Assembly (NCBI GenBank): GCA_035762175.1
Contig: DASTPP010000134.1
Span: 3,328 to 67,327 of the forward strand
Direction of reading: 5' to 3'
Length of the DNA stretch: 64,000 bases
From: DASTPP01 sp035762175
Lineage (GTDB): Bacteria; Myxococcota_A; Polyangia; Polyangiales; Polyangiaceae
Shown here: piece after piece, positions 41,767 through 51,780 of the stretch
Numbering within the stretch: position 1 is the stretch's first letter
How the letters are laid out: each line of letters starts with the position of its first letter
Notes under the pieces: generated by a model
Seen by the model: the letters and a program-made list of their open reading frames with translations, nothing else
Told to the model about the DNA's origin: nothing
The model's database searches: none
Program-made: the position numbers and the translations under genes

Positions 41767-42825
41767 CTAGAATCTACCGCTCAGGCCGAGCGAGCCCGGC
41801 CCCACGAGCAAGGTCACCTTGCCCTGGGCCTTGGCGTCGCTCTTGGCGCCCGCGGGCTCGGCCGACAGCCAGCCGTAGAGGGCGACGGCGCCCCCGGCGA
41901 GCGCGCCGACGAAGGCGACCGTCGACACGGTGCCGAGGCTCTTGGCCGAGTCGAGCTTCTCGCGCTCCGCCTCGGGGCAGCCGTTGTTCGGGCAGCGGCC
42001 CTTGATGTCGCTGACGCTCGCCCACGACATGGCGCCGGTCACCACGCCGACGGTGCCGAGCACGCCGGCGGCGGCGACGCCGCCGATGGTCATGGCGTTC
42101 CAGCGGGAGCCGGCCCCGCCCTCGGGCGCGGCCGGGGCGGCCGGCGCGGCCGCGCCCTCGGCGGGCGGCGCGCCCTCGGGCGGCTTCGCGGGCGGCGGCG
42201 CCGGCGCGGCGCCGTTCGACTCGGCGAGGCGGATGGGGATCTTCTTCTTCTCGCCCTCGGCGACGCCGACGCGCGCCTCGAAGGGCCGGAAGCCATCGGC
42301 CTCGGCCCGCACGTTGTGCATGCCGGGGTTGACCGCCCGCGGGATGGCGTTCGCGAGCGCCGCCTTCGACACCTCGTCGTGGCCGTCGATGACCACGCGC
42401 AGCGCGCCCGGCCCCGGCGGGCCGTCGATCACGAACTCGAAGCTCGCGAGCCGCGGCGTGATCGCCTCGGCCTCTTGCCGGGCGGTCTCGCGCGCGGCCG
42501 CCCACGAGGCCGGCTCGTTCGGCTTCGGGGCGCCCTTCGAGGCGTCGATGAAGTGCTGCTGCGCCTCGATGAGCTGGTTCTGCGACACCTTCGCCCGCCC
42601 CATGCCGATCTTGATCATCGGCGAGGGCACGAGCGCGTACGCCTTGGCGAGCAGGGTGTAGGCCCCCTCGTAGTCGCGGGCCGAGAGCTTGCGCTCGGCC
42701 TCGGCGGTCAACTGCCGCGCGGTCGCCCGGTCGGCGTCGGACTGGGCGAGCGCCGCGCCCGGCGAGAACGACAAGAGGGCGGCGAGCGCCCAGGCCCGGG
42801 GCCACCACCTCGACCTCGCGCTCAT
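41767..42825 (-). CDS. TPR/PEGA-like exported protein, partner of kinase at 42822
   Basis: 352 residues from ATG 42825, whose last base pairs overlap the kinase stop (ATGA). The signal peptide ends FSPGAALAQ. A TPR-like region follows (TAEAERKLSARDYEGAYTLL; MGRAKVSQNQLIEAQQHF), then a PEGA-like beta domain (NPGMHNVRAEADGFRPFEARV), an Ala/Pro linker and two membrane helices around a two-Cys loop (RCPNNGCPEAERE). It has the same order as the proteins at 22219 and 25432 but is clearly more distant. Probably the periplasmic partner of its kinase. Ends TAG after GRF. Confidence 0.82.
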   Translation of the reverse strand: MSARSRWWPRAWALAALLSFSPGAALAQSDADRATARQLTAEAERKLSARDYEGAYTLLAKAYALVPSPMIKIGMGRAKVSQNQLIEAQQHFIDASKGAPKPNEPASWAAARETARQEAEAITPRLASFEFVIDGPPGPGALRVVIDGHDEVSKAALANAIPRAVNPGMHNVRAEADGFRPFEARVGVAEGEKKKIPIRLAESNGAAPAPPPAKPPEGAPPAEGAAAPAAPAAPEGGAGSRWNAMTIGGVAAAGVLGTVGVVTGAMSWASVSDIKGRCPNNGCPEAEREKLDSAKSLGTVSTVAFVGALAGGAVALYGWLSAEPAGAKSDAKAQGKVTLLVGPGSLGLSGRF

Positions 42826-44297
42826 TCGATCCCCCAATCGATGCTGGCCGGCTTGGGCGGCGCGTTCGGGCCCTTCGGCGACGGCGCGCGCCCCGAGGGC
42901 GTCGCGCGCGGGGCGCGCCGGCGGGCCGGCGTCTCGGCCGCCGCCTCGTCGCGCCCTTCGGCCTCGGCCTTCGGCGGCTCGGGCGGCGGGGGCGCCGCGG
43001 CGGACGGGGCGGGCCGATCGGCCGCCGGCTCGACGGTCGGCGCGGCCGGGGCGCTCGCCTTCGGCGCCGCGCCGCCCGGGCGGGGCGGCTGGGCGGCGGG
43101 CAACGCGACCTTGTCGCGGGCCGGCCGGGCCTCACCCGCGCCCCCGCCCCCGCCCCCGCCCCGGAAGAAGAGCAGCGCCCCGAGCAAGAGCCCCGCGCAG
43201 AGGGCGGCGGCCACGTAGCTGACCCAGGGCCGGATGGCGGGCGGCGTGTACGTCGCCGTCGCGCCCATCAGCGTCTCGGCCCGCGGCGGCGCGGCCGCGG
43301 CGGCCGGCGCGGCCGTGGCGGCCGTCGCGGCCGGCACCGGCTCGCCCGGCAGCGACGACGCCGTCGCCGCCCGCAGCGCGATCGAATTCGGCGGCGGCGC
43401 CGTGCTCGCGTACCCGCCCGCCGACAGGTCGCACGCCTGCAAGAAGGTCTCGGACATCTCGCGCGCCGACGCGAAGCGCTGCGCCGGGTCTTTGTGCATC
43501 GCCCGCTTGAACCACTCGTCGACCGCCGGCGGCAGCTCGGGCCGCAGCGCCCGCGCCGAGGGCACCGGCTCGGTGCTCACCTTGACGATGAGCTCGCCGA
43601 GCGCGTTGGTCTCGAAGGGCACCACCCCCGTCAGGCACCGGAAGGCCACGACCGCCAGCGAGTAGAGGTCGGAGCGAAAGTCGATGTCGGCCCGCCCGAG
43701 CGCCTGCTCGGGGCTCATGAAGAGCGGCGTGCCCAGGATCTGCCCCGTGCCCGTGTGGTGCGTCACCAGGCCCACCGGCGAGCTCGCCTTGGCGATGCCG
43801 AAGTCGAGCACCTTGGTGATGAAGCCCTCGTCGTCCTCGACCAAGAAGAGGTTCTCGGGCTTCAGGTCGCGGTGCACGATGCCCGCCGCGTGCGCCCGCC
43901 CGAGCCCCCGGCAGGCGTGCACCACGATGCGGCAGACGTCCGGCAGGGGCATGCGCGCGAAGCGGTCGAGCCGCTGCGCGAGCTCCTCGCCCTGCAGGAG
44001 CTCCATCGCGATGTAGGCCCGGCCGAACGCGTCGGTGCCGTAATCGAGAATGTTGACGACGTGCGGGCTCTTGACCTTCGCCGCCGCCTGCGCCTCCTGG
44101 GCGAAGCGCGAGGCGACGTCGTCGCGCTTGGCGACCGCCGGGTCGATGAACTTGAGCGCCACGTCGACGTTCAGGTTCAGGTGCCGCGCCACCCAGACCG
44201 AGCCCATGCCGCCCTTGCCGAGCAGTCGCTCGAGGCGGAAACGCCCGGCGATGAGCCGCCCCGGCGCGAGGTCGGCGCCCGTCGCCTCTTGGGTCAT
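42822..44297 (-). CDS. Hanks-type Ser/Thr protein kinase, membrane anchored
   Basis: 491 residues. Glycine loop GKGGMGSV (27-34), Lys49, Glu68, HRDLKPEN (142-149), DFGIAK (165-170), SPEQ (195-198): a complete active kinase. A membrane helix at about 359-378 follows an Ala-rich linker; the exterior tail is Ala/Pro-rich and ends SIDWGIE. The TGA overlaps the ATG of the PEGA-like gene by four bases (ATGA), so both are made together. This is the third kinase-PEGA pair in the window but is not part of the tandem duplication at 22-28 kb. Confidence 0.93.
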   Translation of the reverse strand: MTQEATGADLAPGRLIAGRFRLERLLGKGGMGSVWVARHLNLNVDVALKFIDPAVAKRDDVASRFAQEAQAAAKVKSPHVVNILDYGTDAFGRAYIAMELLQGEELAQRLDRFARMPLPDVCRIVVHACRGLGRAHAAGIVHRDLKPENLFLVEDDEGFITKVLDFGIAKASSPVGLVTHHTGTGQILGTPLFMSPEQALGRADIDFRSDLYSLAVVAFRCLTGVVPFETNALGELIVKVSTEPVPSARALRPELPPAVDEWFKRAMHKDPAQRFASAREMSETFLQACDLSAGGYASTAPPPNSIALRAATASSLPGEPVPAATAATAAPAAAAAPPRAETLMGATATYTPPAIRPWVSYVAAALCAGLLLGALLFFRGGGGGGGAGEARPARDKVALPAAQPPRPGGAAPKASAPAAPTVEPAADRPAPSAAAPPPPEPPKAEAEGRDEAAAETPARRRAPRATPSGRAPSPKGPNAPPKPASIDWGIE

Positions 44298-44869
44298 CGC
44301 CCCGACCCTTGCATCTTTTCACCCGAGCTTACCACAGCGCTGCGTCGCCTCCCAGCAACATGCCTTCGACCCGCGCCGACGGTCTCGGGCAAGACCCCGG
44401 GGGCGCGAGCGTATGTGGCACCCTGTGAGACACCGCGTCAAACGCCCGGGCCGGCCCCTACCCTAGCTATGGTCGCTGGGCCAAAAAGCGAGCCCTGCAT
44501 TTCGCCCGCGCGCCCCGGCCGCCCGCACCGCCCGCACCGCCCGCACCGCCCGGCCGCCTGCGCGCCCCGGTCGCCCGCACCGCCCGGCCGCCTACGCGCC
44601 CCGGTCGCCCGCACCGCCCGGCCGCCCGCACCGCTTGGCCATCTGCGCGGCCCAGCCGCACGCACCGCCCGGCCGCCTGCGCGCCCCCAGTCGCCCGCAC
44701 CGCCCGGCCGCCTGCGCCGCCCGAGGGCGGGGCGCGCCTCGGGGCGGGCGGCCGGCCTCGCCGCTGGGCGCCCTTTTCTGGGCCTCGGAGCGGGCCCCCC
44801 AGCCCGGGGGGCGGCTTCCCGGCCCGGCGGGCGGCCGCCACGGCGAACGGGCCCCCGGCCGGGCGCCGG
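44298..44869. other. Intergenic region with a 34-bp minisatellite
   Basis: The first 170 bp beside the kinase start are less GC-rich and may hold its promoter. From about 44531 to 44720 a unit of about 34 bp built on CCGCACCGCCCGGCCGCCTG recurs, with starts of the CGGCCGCC core at 44551, 44585, 44619, 44670 and 44705. The remainder up to 44869 is GC-rich without genes. Confidence 0.65.
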
Positions 44870-45006
44870 CGTCAGTGGCACGCGGGCCCGGCGCCGGCGT
44901 CAGTGGGACGCGGGCGAGGCCGAGGGCTGCGAGCCAAGCGCAAGGCTTTGACCGCCAACTTCGGCGGCTGCGTCAGTGGGACGCGGGCGAGGCCGAGGGC
45001 TGCGAG
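44870..45006. repeat. Repeat array over the coxD stop codon
   Basis: GCGTCAGTGGGACGCGGGCG plus 16 more bases occurs at 44898-44933 and at 44971-45006. A shorter copy (GCGTCAGTGGCACGCGGGC) starts at 44870. The copy at 44971 holds the coxD stop (TCA 44973-44975); the other TCAs are at 44900 and 44872, offset by 73 and 101 bp, so together they cover all three frames. Confidence 0.9.
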
Positions 45007-45407
45007 GTCGGGGCCGCCTGCGGCTCGGCGGTCGACTTGCCGTGGTAGTCGTCGACGTCGTTGCGGGTCGAGGTGTCGGCGAGCGTAAACAGAAAGAGGA
45101 AGCTCAGGAAGAAGAGCCCCGAGACGAAGACGAGCGCGTTGAAGCGCCGGTCGTGCCGGAGGTGCATGAAGTAGACGGCGACGAAGAGCGCCTTGGTCGT
45201 GGCGATGAGCACCGCGATGACGGTGTTGGCGCGCCCGAAGTCGACGTACGAGGCCGCGACGGTGACGACCGTGAGGACGATGAGCGCGCCGAAGACCGCG
45301 AGGTACAGCCAGAGCGGGTCGACGTGGTGCGCGATGGCGTGGGCCTCCGGGTCGTGCGTGTGCGGGTCGTCGGGGTGGCGGGGCACGGCGGTCGGGTCGG
45401 TGGCCAT
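44973..45407 (-). CDS. coxD: Cytochrome c oxidase subunit IV (caa3-type)
   Basis: 144 residues. A His/Asp-rich head (PDDPHTHDPEAHAIAHHVDP) precedes three membrane helices (LWLYLAVFGALIVLTVVTVAA; ANTVIAVLIATTKALFVAVYFMHLRHDRR; LVFVSGLFFLSFLFLFTLAD). The KALFVAVYFMHL motif is diagnostic for prokaryotic subunit IV. It is a small structural subunit of the oxidase in the cytoplasmic membrane. Starts 5 bp after coxC and ends the oxidase operon. Confidence 0.93.
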   Translation of the reverse strand: MATDPTAVPRHPDDPHTHDPEAHAIAHHVDPLWLYLAVFGALIVLTVVTVAASYVDFGRANTVIAVLIATTKALFVAVYFMHLRHDRRFNALVFVSGLFFLSFLFLFTLADTSTRNDVDDYHGKSTAEPQAAPTSQPSASPASH

Positions 45408-45412
45408 GGCGC

Positions 45413-46120
45413 TCAACCAATCAGATAAAGGAGGGGGAAGAGGTAGATCCAGATGAGGTCGACGAGGTGCCAGTAGAGCCCCACGATGTCGACCGCGGTG
45501 TAGTACTCGGGCGAGAAGTCGCCGCGCAGGTTGCGCCAGAGCACCCACGAGATGAGCCCCATGCCGATGACGACGTGGATGCCGTGCAGCCCCGTCATCA
45601 TGAAGTAGAGGCTGAAGAAGACGTGCGCCGAGCGGGGCAGCTCGGGGTTGGCGAAGAAGTCGCCCGGCAAGAGCCCGTCGTGGATCTTGTGCGAGTACTC
45701 GAAGTACTTGACGACCAAGAAGATGCCGGCGCACGCGATCGTGGCGAGCAGGTAGTTCGTCGTCGCCGCGCGCTTGCCGAGCGCCGACGAGCGCACCGCG
45801 AGCGCCATGGTCAGGCTCGAGGTGAGCAGCACCACCGTGTTCGTGCCGCCCTGCACCTTGTTCAGGTGCTCGTGCGCCAAGATGAACACCTTGGTGTCGA
45901 AGCTCTTGAACAGGATGAACGCGGCGAACAGGCCGCCGAACATCAGCACCTCGGTGACGAGGAAGACCCACATCCCGAGCTTGGCCGAGTCGAGCTGCTG
46001 CTCGGGCGTGTCGAAGTGGTGGGCGAGGAAGGCGGGGCCGTGGTGGTGGCCCTCGTGCCCGTGGCCCTCGCCCGGGGCGTGCTCGTGCGCGTCGGTGGCG
46101 CTCGCGGTGCTGGTCGTCAT
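45413..46120 (-). CDS. coxC: Cytochrome c oxidase subunit III
   Basis: 235 residues. A His-rich head (HEHAPGEGHGHEGHHHG) precedes seven-helix subunit III text: KLGMWVFLVTEVLMFGGLFAAF, then TMALAVRSSALGKR, YFMMTGLHGIHVVIGMGLISWVL and the terminal YWHLVDLIWIYLFPLLYLIG. The conserved Glu in VTEVLMF and the WHLVDLIWI end identify the family. It stabilises the catalytic core of the heme-copper oxidase. Between coxA (22 bp) and coxD (5 bp) on one transcript. Confidence 0.96.
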   Translation of the reverse strand: MTTSTASATDAHEHAPGEGHGHEGHHHGPAFLAHHFDTPEQQLDSAKLGMWVFLVTEVLMFGGLFAAFILFKSFDTKVFILAHEHLNKVQGGTNTVVLLTSSLTMALAVRSSALGKRAATTNYLLATIACAGIFLVVKYFEYSHKIHDGLLPGDFFANPELPRSAHVFFSLYFMMTGLHGIHVVIGMGLISWVLWRNLRGDFSPEYYTAVDIVGLYWHLVDLIWIYLFPLLYLIG

Positions 46121-46142
46121 GGCGGCGGCTGGGTGGGGGGCG

Positions 46143-47786
<1,644 letters not shown>

Positions 47787-47895
47787 CGGTGCTCTCTCCT
47801 CGGTGCTGCTTTCGGCTTCGCTGGCGCGCCCGGCCCCCGGGGGCGGGGCCTGCGGCCGGCCCGCGCGCCCCCCGGGGCCGGGGGTGGTCGTCGGT

Positions 47896-48858
47896 TAACT
47901 TGAGGCTCTTGATGAAGTCGATGATGCCGGCCAGCTCGGGCTCTTTCAGCTGGCCCTGGTAGGTCGGCATCTGGGGCGAGTAGCCCTGCACGATCTTGGC
48001 GCTAGGGTTCAAGATCGACTCGCGGATGTAATTGTCGTCGACCGTCACCGGGCCGGCGCTCGTCTGCTCGGTCTTGCCGTACAGGCCCTTGAACGAGGGG
48101 CCGACGAGGCGGGTGCCGTCGAGCGAGTGGCAGCTGATGCAGGCGCGCTTGGCGTACAGCTCCTTGCCGTAGTCGGCCGGCGTGGCGCAGGGGCCCGGCG
48201 GCGTGCCGCAGCGGGGCCGCACGTCCTCGACCCACCTCGTGAACTCGGCCGGCGGCAACACCTTGACCTTGGCCAGCATGTTCGAGTGGTCCTTGCCGCA
48301 GTACTCGGTGCAAAAGACCTGGTCTTCGCCCGGCTCGGGCGCCTCGAACCACACCGTCGTGTACCGCCCCGGAATGACGTCGTACTTCACGCGGTAGTTC
48401 GGCACGAAGAAGCTGTGCAGGACGTCCTTCGACGTCATGATGAGCTTCACCGGACGGCCCGCCGGCACGTACAGGTCGGAGTCTTGCTTGCCGTTCGGGT
48501 ACTCGAAATTCCAGCTCCACTTTTGGCCGTAGACCCGGATCTCGTACGCGCCCGCCGGGGCGACGCGCGAGTTCATGTACTCTTTGACGCCCCAGTGAAA
48601 GAACCCGATGCACACGAGCAGCGGGCCGACCGACCAGAACAGCTCGAGCGAGGTGCTATGGAAGGGCGGCGGCGAGAGCTTCTCTTCGTCGCCGGGCCGG
48701 CGCCGGTAGCGGTAGCTGAAGTAGACCGCCGCGCCGACGATCAGAAAGAAGAGGACGACGCTCATCCAGTAGAGCGCCAGGTAGACCGGGTCGAAGGCCT
48801 GCGAGAGGGTCGACCGGGCGGTGGGCAGCATGATGGAGGCGGGTTCGGCGATCGTCAT
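47896..48858 (-). CDS. coxB: Cytochrome c oxidase subunit II with fused cytochrome c (caa3), ending at TTA
   Basis: 320 residues to TTA 47898-47896. Two N-terminal helices, then the cupredoxin domain with the CuA site: His148, Cys183, Cys187, His191 and Met194 (CTEYCGKDHSNM). A C-terminal cytochrome c domain follows with CISCH (240-244) and axial Met297 in SPQMPTYQG. It ends ELAGIIDFIKSLK as subunit II-c proteins usually do. After this Lys the frame reads TTA instead of a stop and stays open for about 590 codons, across all of coxA in the wrong frame, to 46117. One base over, TAA occupies 47897-47895. It receives electrons from cytochrome c or ActE and passes them to CoxA. Confidence 0.9.
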
Positions 48859-48903
48859 CGTCTGCGGCTGCTGGCGAGGGAGGGTACGACGGGGCGGGGC
48901 CTG

Positions 48904-48982
48904 AGGTCACCCCCGCGCCCGGGGGGCCGGGGGGGCGGGGTCAGCCCCGCTCGGGGGGGTAGGCGCGGCGGGGCTCAGCCCC
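48904..48982. repeat. 34-bp repeat array phased on the SCO gene stop codon
   Basis: GGTCACCCCCGC, GGTCAGCCCCGC and GCTCAGCCCCGC place TCA at 48907, 48941 and 48975, exactly 34 bp apart. The sequence between is G-rich and similar. TCA 48975-48977 is the stop of the SCO gene; the other two repeat it in the two remaining frames. Confidence 0.85.
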
Positions 48983-49889
48983 GCGTGGAAGGCAAGGTAG
49001 GCGAGGCGGGGGCCCGGGGCGGGCCGAGGCCCTGGGGGCCCAGGGCCTCTTTGCGCCAGAGGCGGAAGAGCCAGAAAGCGAGCAAGAGGACCGTGAACGC
49101 GCCGCCGGCGCGCATCAGGTTGAGCGCGAAGAAGACGTAGCTTCGCGCCATCGGGTCGTAGCGGTAGCAATAGAGCAAGAGGTGGTCGACCGCGCTGGTG
49201 ACCGTGCGGCCCTCGGCCGCCTCGGCCAGCGCCAGGCGCATGTCGAACGCGGGGAACTCGATGCCGTAGAGGTAGCGCGAGAGCCGCCCGTCGGGCGTGA
49301 GCGCGAAGAGCGCGGCCGAGTGGGCGAACTGCTGCTCTTCGGCCTCGTAGCGGTAGGCGAAGCCGACGGCGTCGGCGAAGCGCCGCACCTCGCCCGCCTC
49401 GCCCGTCAGAAAGTGCCAGCCCGCCCGCGCCGCCTCGCCCCCGCGGCCGTAGACCGCGAGCGCCTTCTCTTTCTTCTCGGCGGCGACGAGCGGCGTGTCG
49501 TTCGGGTCGATGCTCACCGTGAGCACCTCGAACTGCTCGCCCACCGTCAGGGGCAGCTCGCGCAGGCTCGCGACCAGGCCGCTCGAGACCAGGCTGCAGA
49601 GCGTCGGGCACGAGTGGTAGACGAACTGCAAGAGCACGGGCTTTTGGCCCGAGAACATTGCGCCGAGCCGCACCTCCCGCCCCGCCTCGTCGCGCAGGCG
49701 CACGTCGGCCGGCACCGCCTGGCCGAGCCGCTCGGTCACCCCCACCTCGCGCAGCGCCGCGGGCACCTCGTCGACCGGCGGCGGCGAGGGCGCGAAGCCC
49801 TCTTGCGCGAGCGCCGCCCGGGGGGCCGGGGCCAGGGCCGCGAGCAGGGCCAGCAGGCAGAGCGCGAGGCGGACGAGCGGGTGCGTCAT
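48975..49889 (-). CDS. SCO1/SenC-type copper chaperone of cytochrome oxidase
   Basis: 304 residues from ATG 49889. The signal peptide ends PRAALAQ. A thioredoxin-like domain carries the copper motif YHSCPTLC and the distant His in EQQFAHSAALFAL; DPNDTP and the RYLYGIEF strand are typical of SCO proteins. A C-terminal membrane helix (SYVFFALNLMRAGGAFTVLLLAFWLF) anchors it, as in many bacterial SCO proteins of act-cox loci. It delivers copper to the CuA site of CoxB. Between the small ACIII-linked gene (110 bp) and coxB (116 bp). Confidence 0.94.
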   Translation of the reverse strand: MTHPLVRLALCLLALLAALAPAPRAALAQEGFAPSPPPVDEVPAALREVGVTERLGQAVPADVRLRDEAGREVRLGAMFSGQKPVLLQFVYHSCPTLCSLVSSGLVASLRELPLTVGEQFEVLTVSIDPNDTPLVAAEKKEKALAVYGRGGEAARAGWHFLTGEAGEVRRFADAVGFAYRYEAEEQQFAHSAALFALTPDGRLSRYLYGIEFPAFDMRLALAEAAEGRTVTSAVDHLLLYCYRYDPMARSYVFFALNLMRAGGAFTVLLLAFWLFRLWRKEALGPQGLGPPRAPASPTLPSTRG

Positions 49890-49999
49890 GGCGGCCGCAA
49901 GTGTGGGCCGGCCCGGAGGCCTTGCCCACCCCCCTTGCGATGCCGCCGCGCCCGCCCGCGCTCGCCCGATGCGCCTGCTCATGGCCCGACTTCGGCCGC

Positions 50000-50518
50000 C
50001 TAGCGCCCGCCGGGGGGCGGCGCCGGCCGGTTGGGGGGGGCGGGGGCGCCGCCGGGGGACCGACCGCCGGGCGCGGGGGGCGGGGCGCCCGGGGCCGGCG
50101 CCGAGCCGCCCGGCGGGGTCATGCTCTGGCCGGGGCCCTGGGCCGAGGTGACCGGCGCCGCGCTCGTGCCGGGCGCCGGGCTCGTGCCCGCGGGCGCCCC
50201 GCTCGCCTCGGGCCGGATGCCCGGGAAGGCGTCGCGCCCGCGCTGGGCGAGCAGGCCCATCGCCCGGTCGATGGGGATGCGCACCCGCTTGCCGTCGGGG
50301 TCGAGCTTGGCGTACGTCGTGAGCTGCCGCTGCTCGGTCTCGCGCAGCTTGAGCAGGTCGGGGTTCTCTCGACCGTAGATCTTCTCTTGGCGCTCGGCGT
50401 CGCGCAGGCCGTAGTAGTAGCTCTGCAGCCCGTAGAGCACCGCCACGAGCGTGACGATGCTGCCGACGCCGATGCCGAAAATGAGCAGGTTCTTGGGCTC
50501 GCTCGTCTCGTGTGCCAT
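50000..50518 (-). CDS. Small membrane protein of the act-cox operon, Pro-rich tail
   Basis: 172 residues from ATG 50518, eight bases after the TTA that ends actF. One membrane helix (LLIFGIGVGSIVTLVAVLYG) is followed by an amphipathic segment with YYYGLRDAERQEKIYGREN and ETEQRQLTTYAKLDPDGKRVRIPIDRAM. Then come a short helix and 60 residues of Pro/Ala/Gly-rich tail. Small one-helix genes downstream of actF are known in other Alternative Complex III loci; this could be an accessory subunit. Its own domain is not recognised. Ends TAG. Confidence 0.75.
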   Translation of the reverse strand: MAHETSEPKNLLIFGIGVGSIVTLVAVLYGLQSYYYGLRDAERQEKIYGRENPDLLKLRETEQRQLTTYAKLDPDGKRVRIPIDRAMGLLAQRGRDAFPGIRPEASGAPAGTSPAPGTSAAPVTSAQGPGQSMTPPGGSAPAPGAPPPAPGGRSPGGAPAPPNRPAPPPGGR

Positions 50519-50526
50519 GGCCTGCC

Positions 50527-51780
50527 TAATGCGTTCTCGAATTCGAGGGAGCGGTCGAGGCGCGGGTCGCGCACCGGCATCACGGGCGCCGCCAGCATGC
50601 GGCGGAAGGTGATCGCGAGCATCGCCCCGAGCACCAAGAGCAGCGGGCCCGCGTCGTAGAGCGCCGGGTGGACGTGGTGGTCGACGTTCGGCATCACCAG
50701 CCAGTAGAGGTCGACGTAGTGCATCACCAAAATGATGATCGACCCGAGCTGCAGCGAGGGGGCGAAGCGCTTGGCGTGCCGCGAGAGCAGCATGAAGAAG
50801 GGCGTGAAGAAGTGCCCGAGCACGAGCGCGATGCCCACCCAGCCCCAGCCGCCCTGCTGCCGGTGGTGGAAGAAGTCGGTCTCCTCGGGGATGTTGGCGT
50901 ACCAGATCAAGAAGTACTGCGAGAACGAGATGTACGCCCAGAAGACCGTGAAGGCGAAGAGCAGCTTGCCGAGGTCGTGAAAGTGGTGCGGGCTCACCTC
51001 GCGGGCGAGCAGGCCCGCCCCCCGCATCCGCGAGAAGAGCAGGCACAGGAAGGCCATGATCGAGATGACCGCGCCGGCGAAGATGTAGACGCCGAACATG
51101 GTCGAGAACCACTCGGGCTCGAGGCTCATCAGCCAGTCGATGCCGGCGAAGGTGATGCTGAGCGCGAAGAGCAGCATGCCGGGGGCCGAGAGCGCCTGCG
51201 CCCGCAGCGTCAGCTTCGGGTCGCCGGTCTCGTCCTGGCGGCGCGAGAGCGAGAAGAGCTGGTACGAGAAGAAGACCCAGATGGCGAAGTAGACGACCGC
51301 GCGGACCGTCCAGAAGGGCACGTTCAGGTAGCCCGACTTCGCGTGAATGATGGGCTCGTGCGCCGCGTGCCCCGCCCAGGGGTAGAGCGTCTCGCGGAAC
51401 ACGAAGAGGATCGGCAGCACGAGCACCGCGAAGAGCGGCAGGGCGCCCATGAGCTGCTCGGCGCCGCGGCGCACGACCACGCTCCAGCCGGCGCCCGTCA
51501 GGTGCTGCAGCAGCACGAAGAAGAGGGCGCCGAGGCTCAGGGTCAGGCCCCACGCGAAGGCCGCGAGGTAGCTGAAGGCGAAGCGCTTCGGGTCGGCGGT
51601 GAAGCCGAGGCCCGAGAGCACGAGGCCGGCGGCGGCGACGGCCGCCCACACGATCCAGAGCTTCGCCCAGGGGTGGCCCTCGGGGATGGTGTACGCGGCG
51701 GCGCGCTTGGCCGCGGGCGTCTCGCGCACGGTGGCCTTGCCCGAGACGCTCGAGCTCGGCTTGTCGTCGTGGGCGCTCAT
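50527..51780 (-). CDS. actF: Alternative Complex III subunit ActF (quinol:cytochrome c oxidoreductase), ending at TTA
   Basis: 417 residues to TTA 50529-50527. Ten helices with ACIII subunit F text: GLTLSLGALFFVLLQHLTGAGW, LFVFRETLYPWAGHAAHEP, SITFAGIDWLMSLEPEWFSTMFGVY, FSQYFLIWYANIPEETDFF and LDRSLEFENA at the end. Then TTA replaces a stop; read on, the frame passes through the next gene as Arg/Ser-rich text to 50119. TAG lies one base over (50528-50526). Its ATG overlaps the actE stop (ATGA). It is a membrane scaffold and proton-path candidate in the quinol oxidising complex. Confidence 0.9.
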
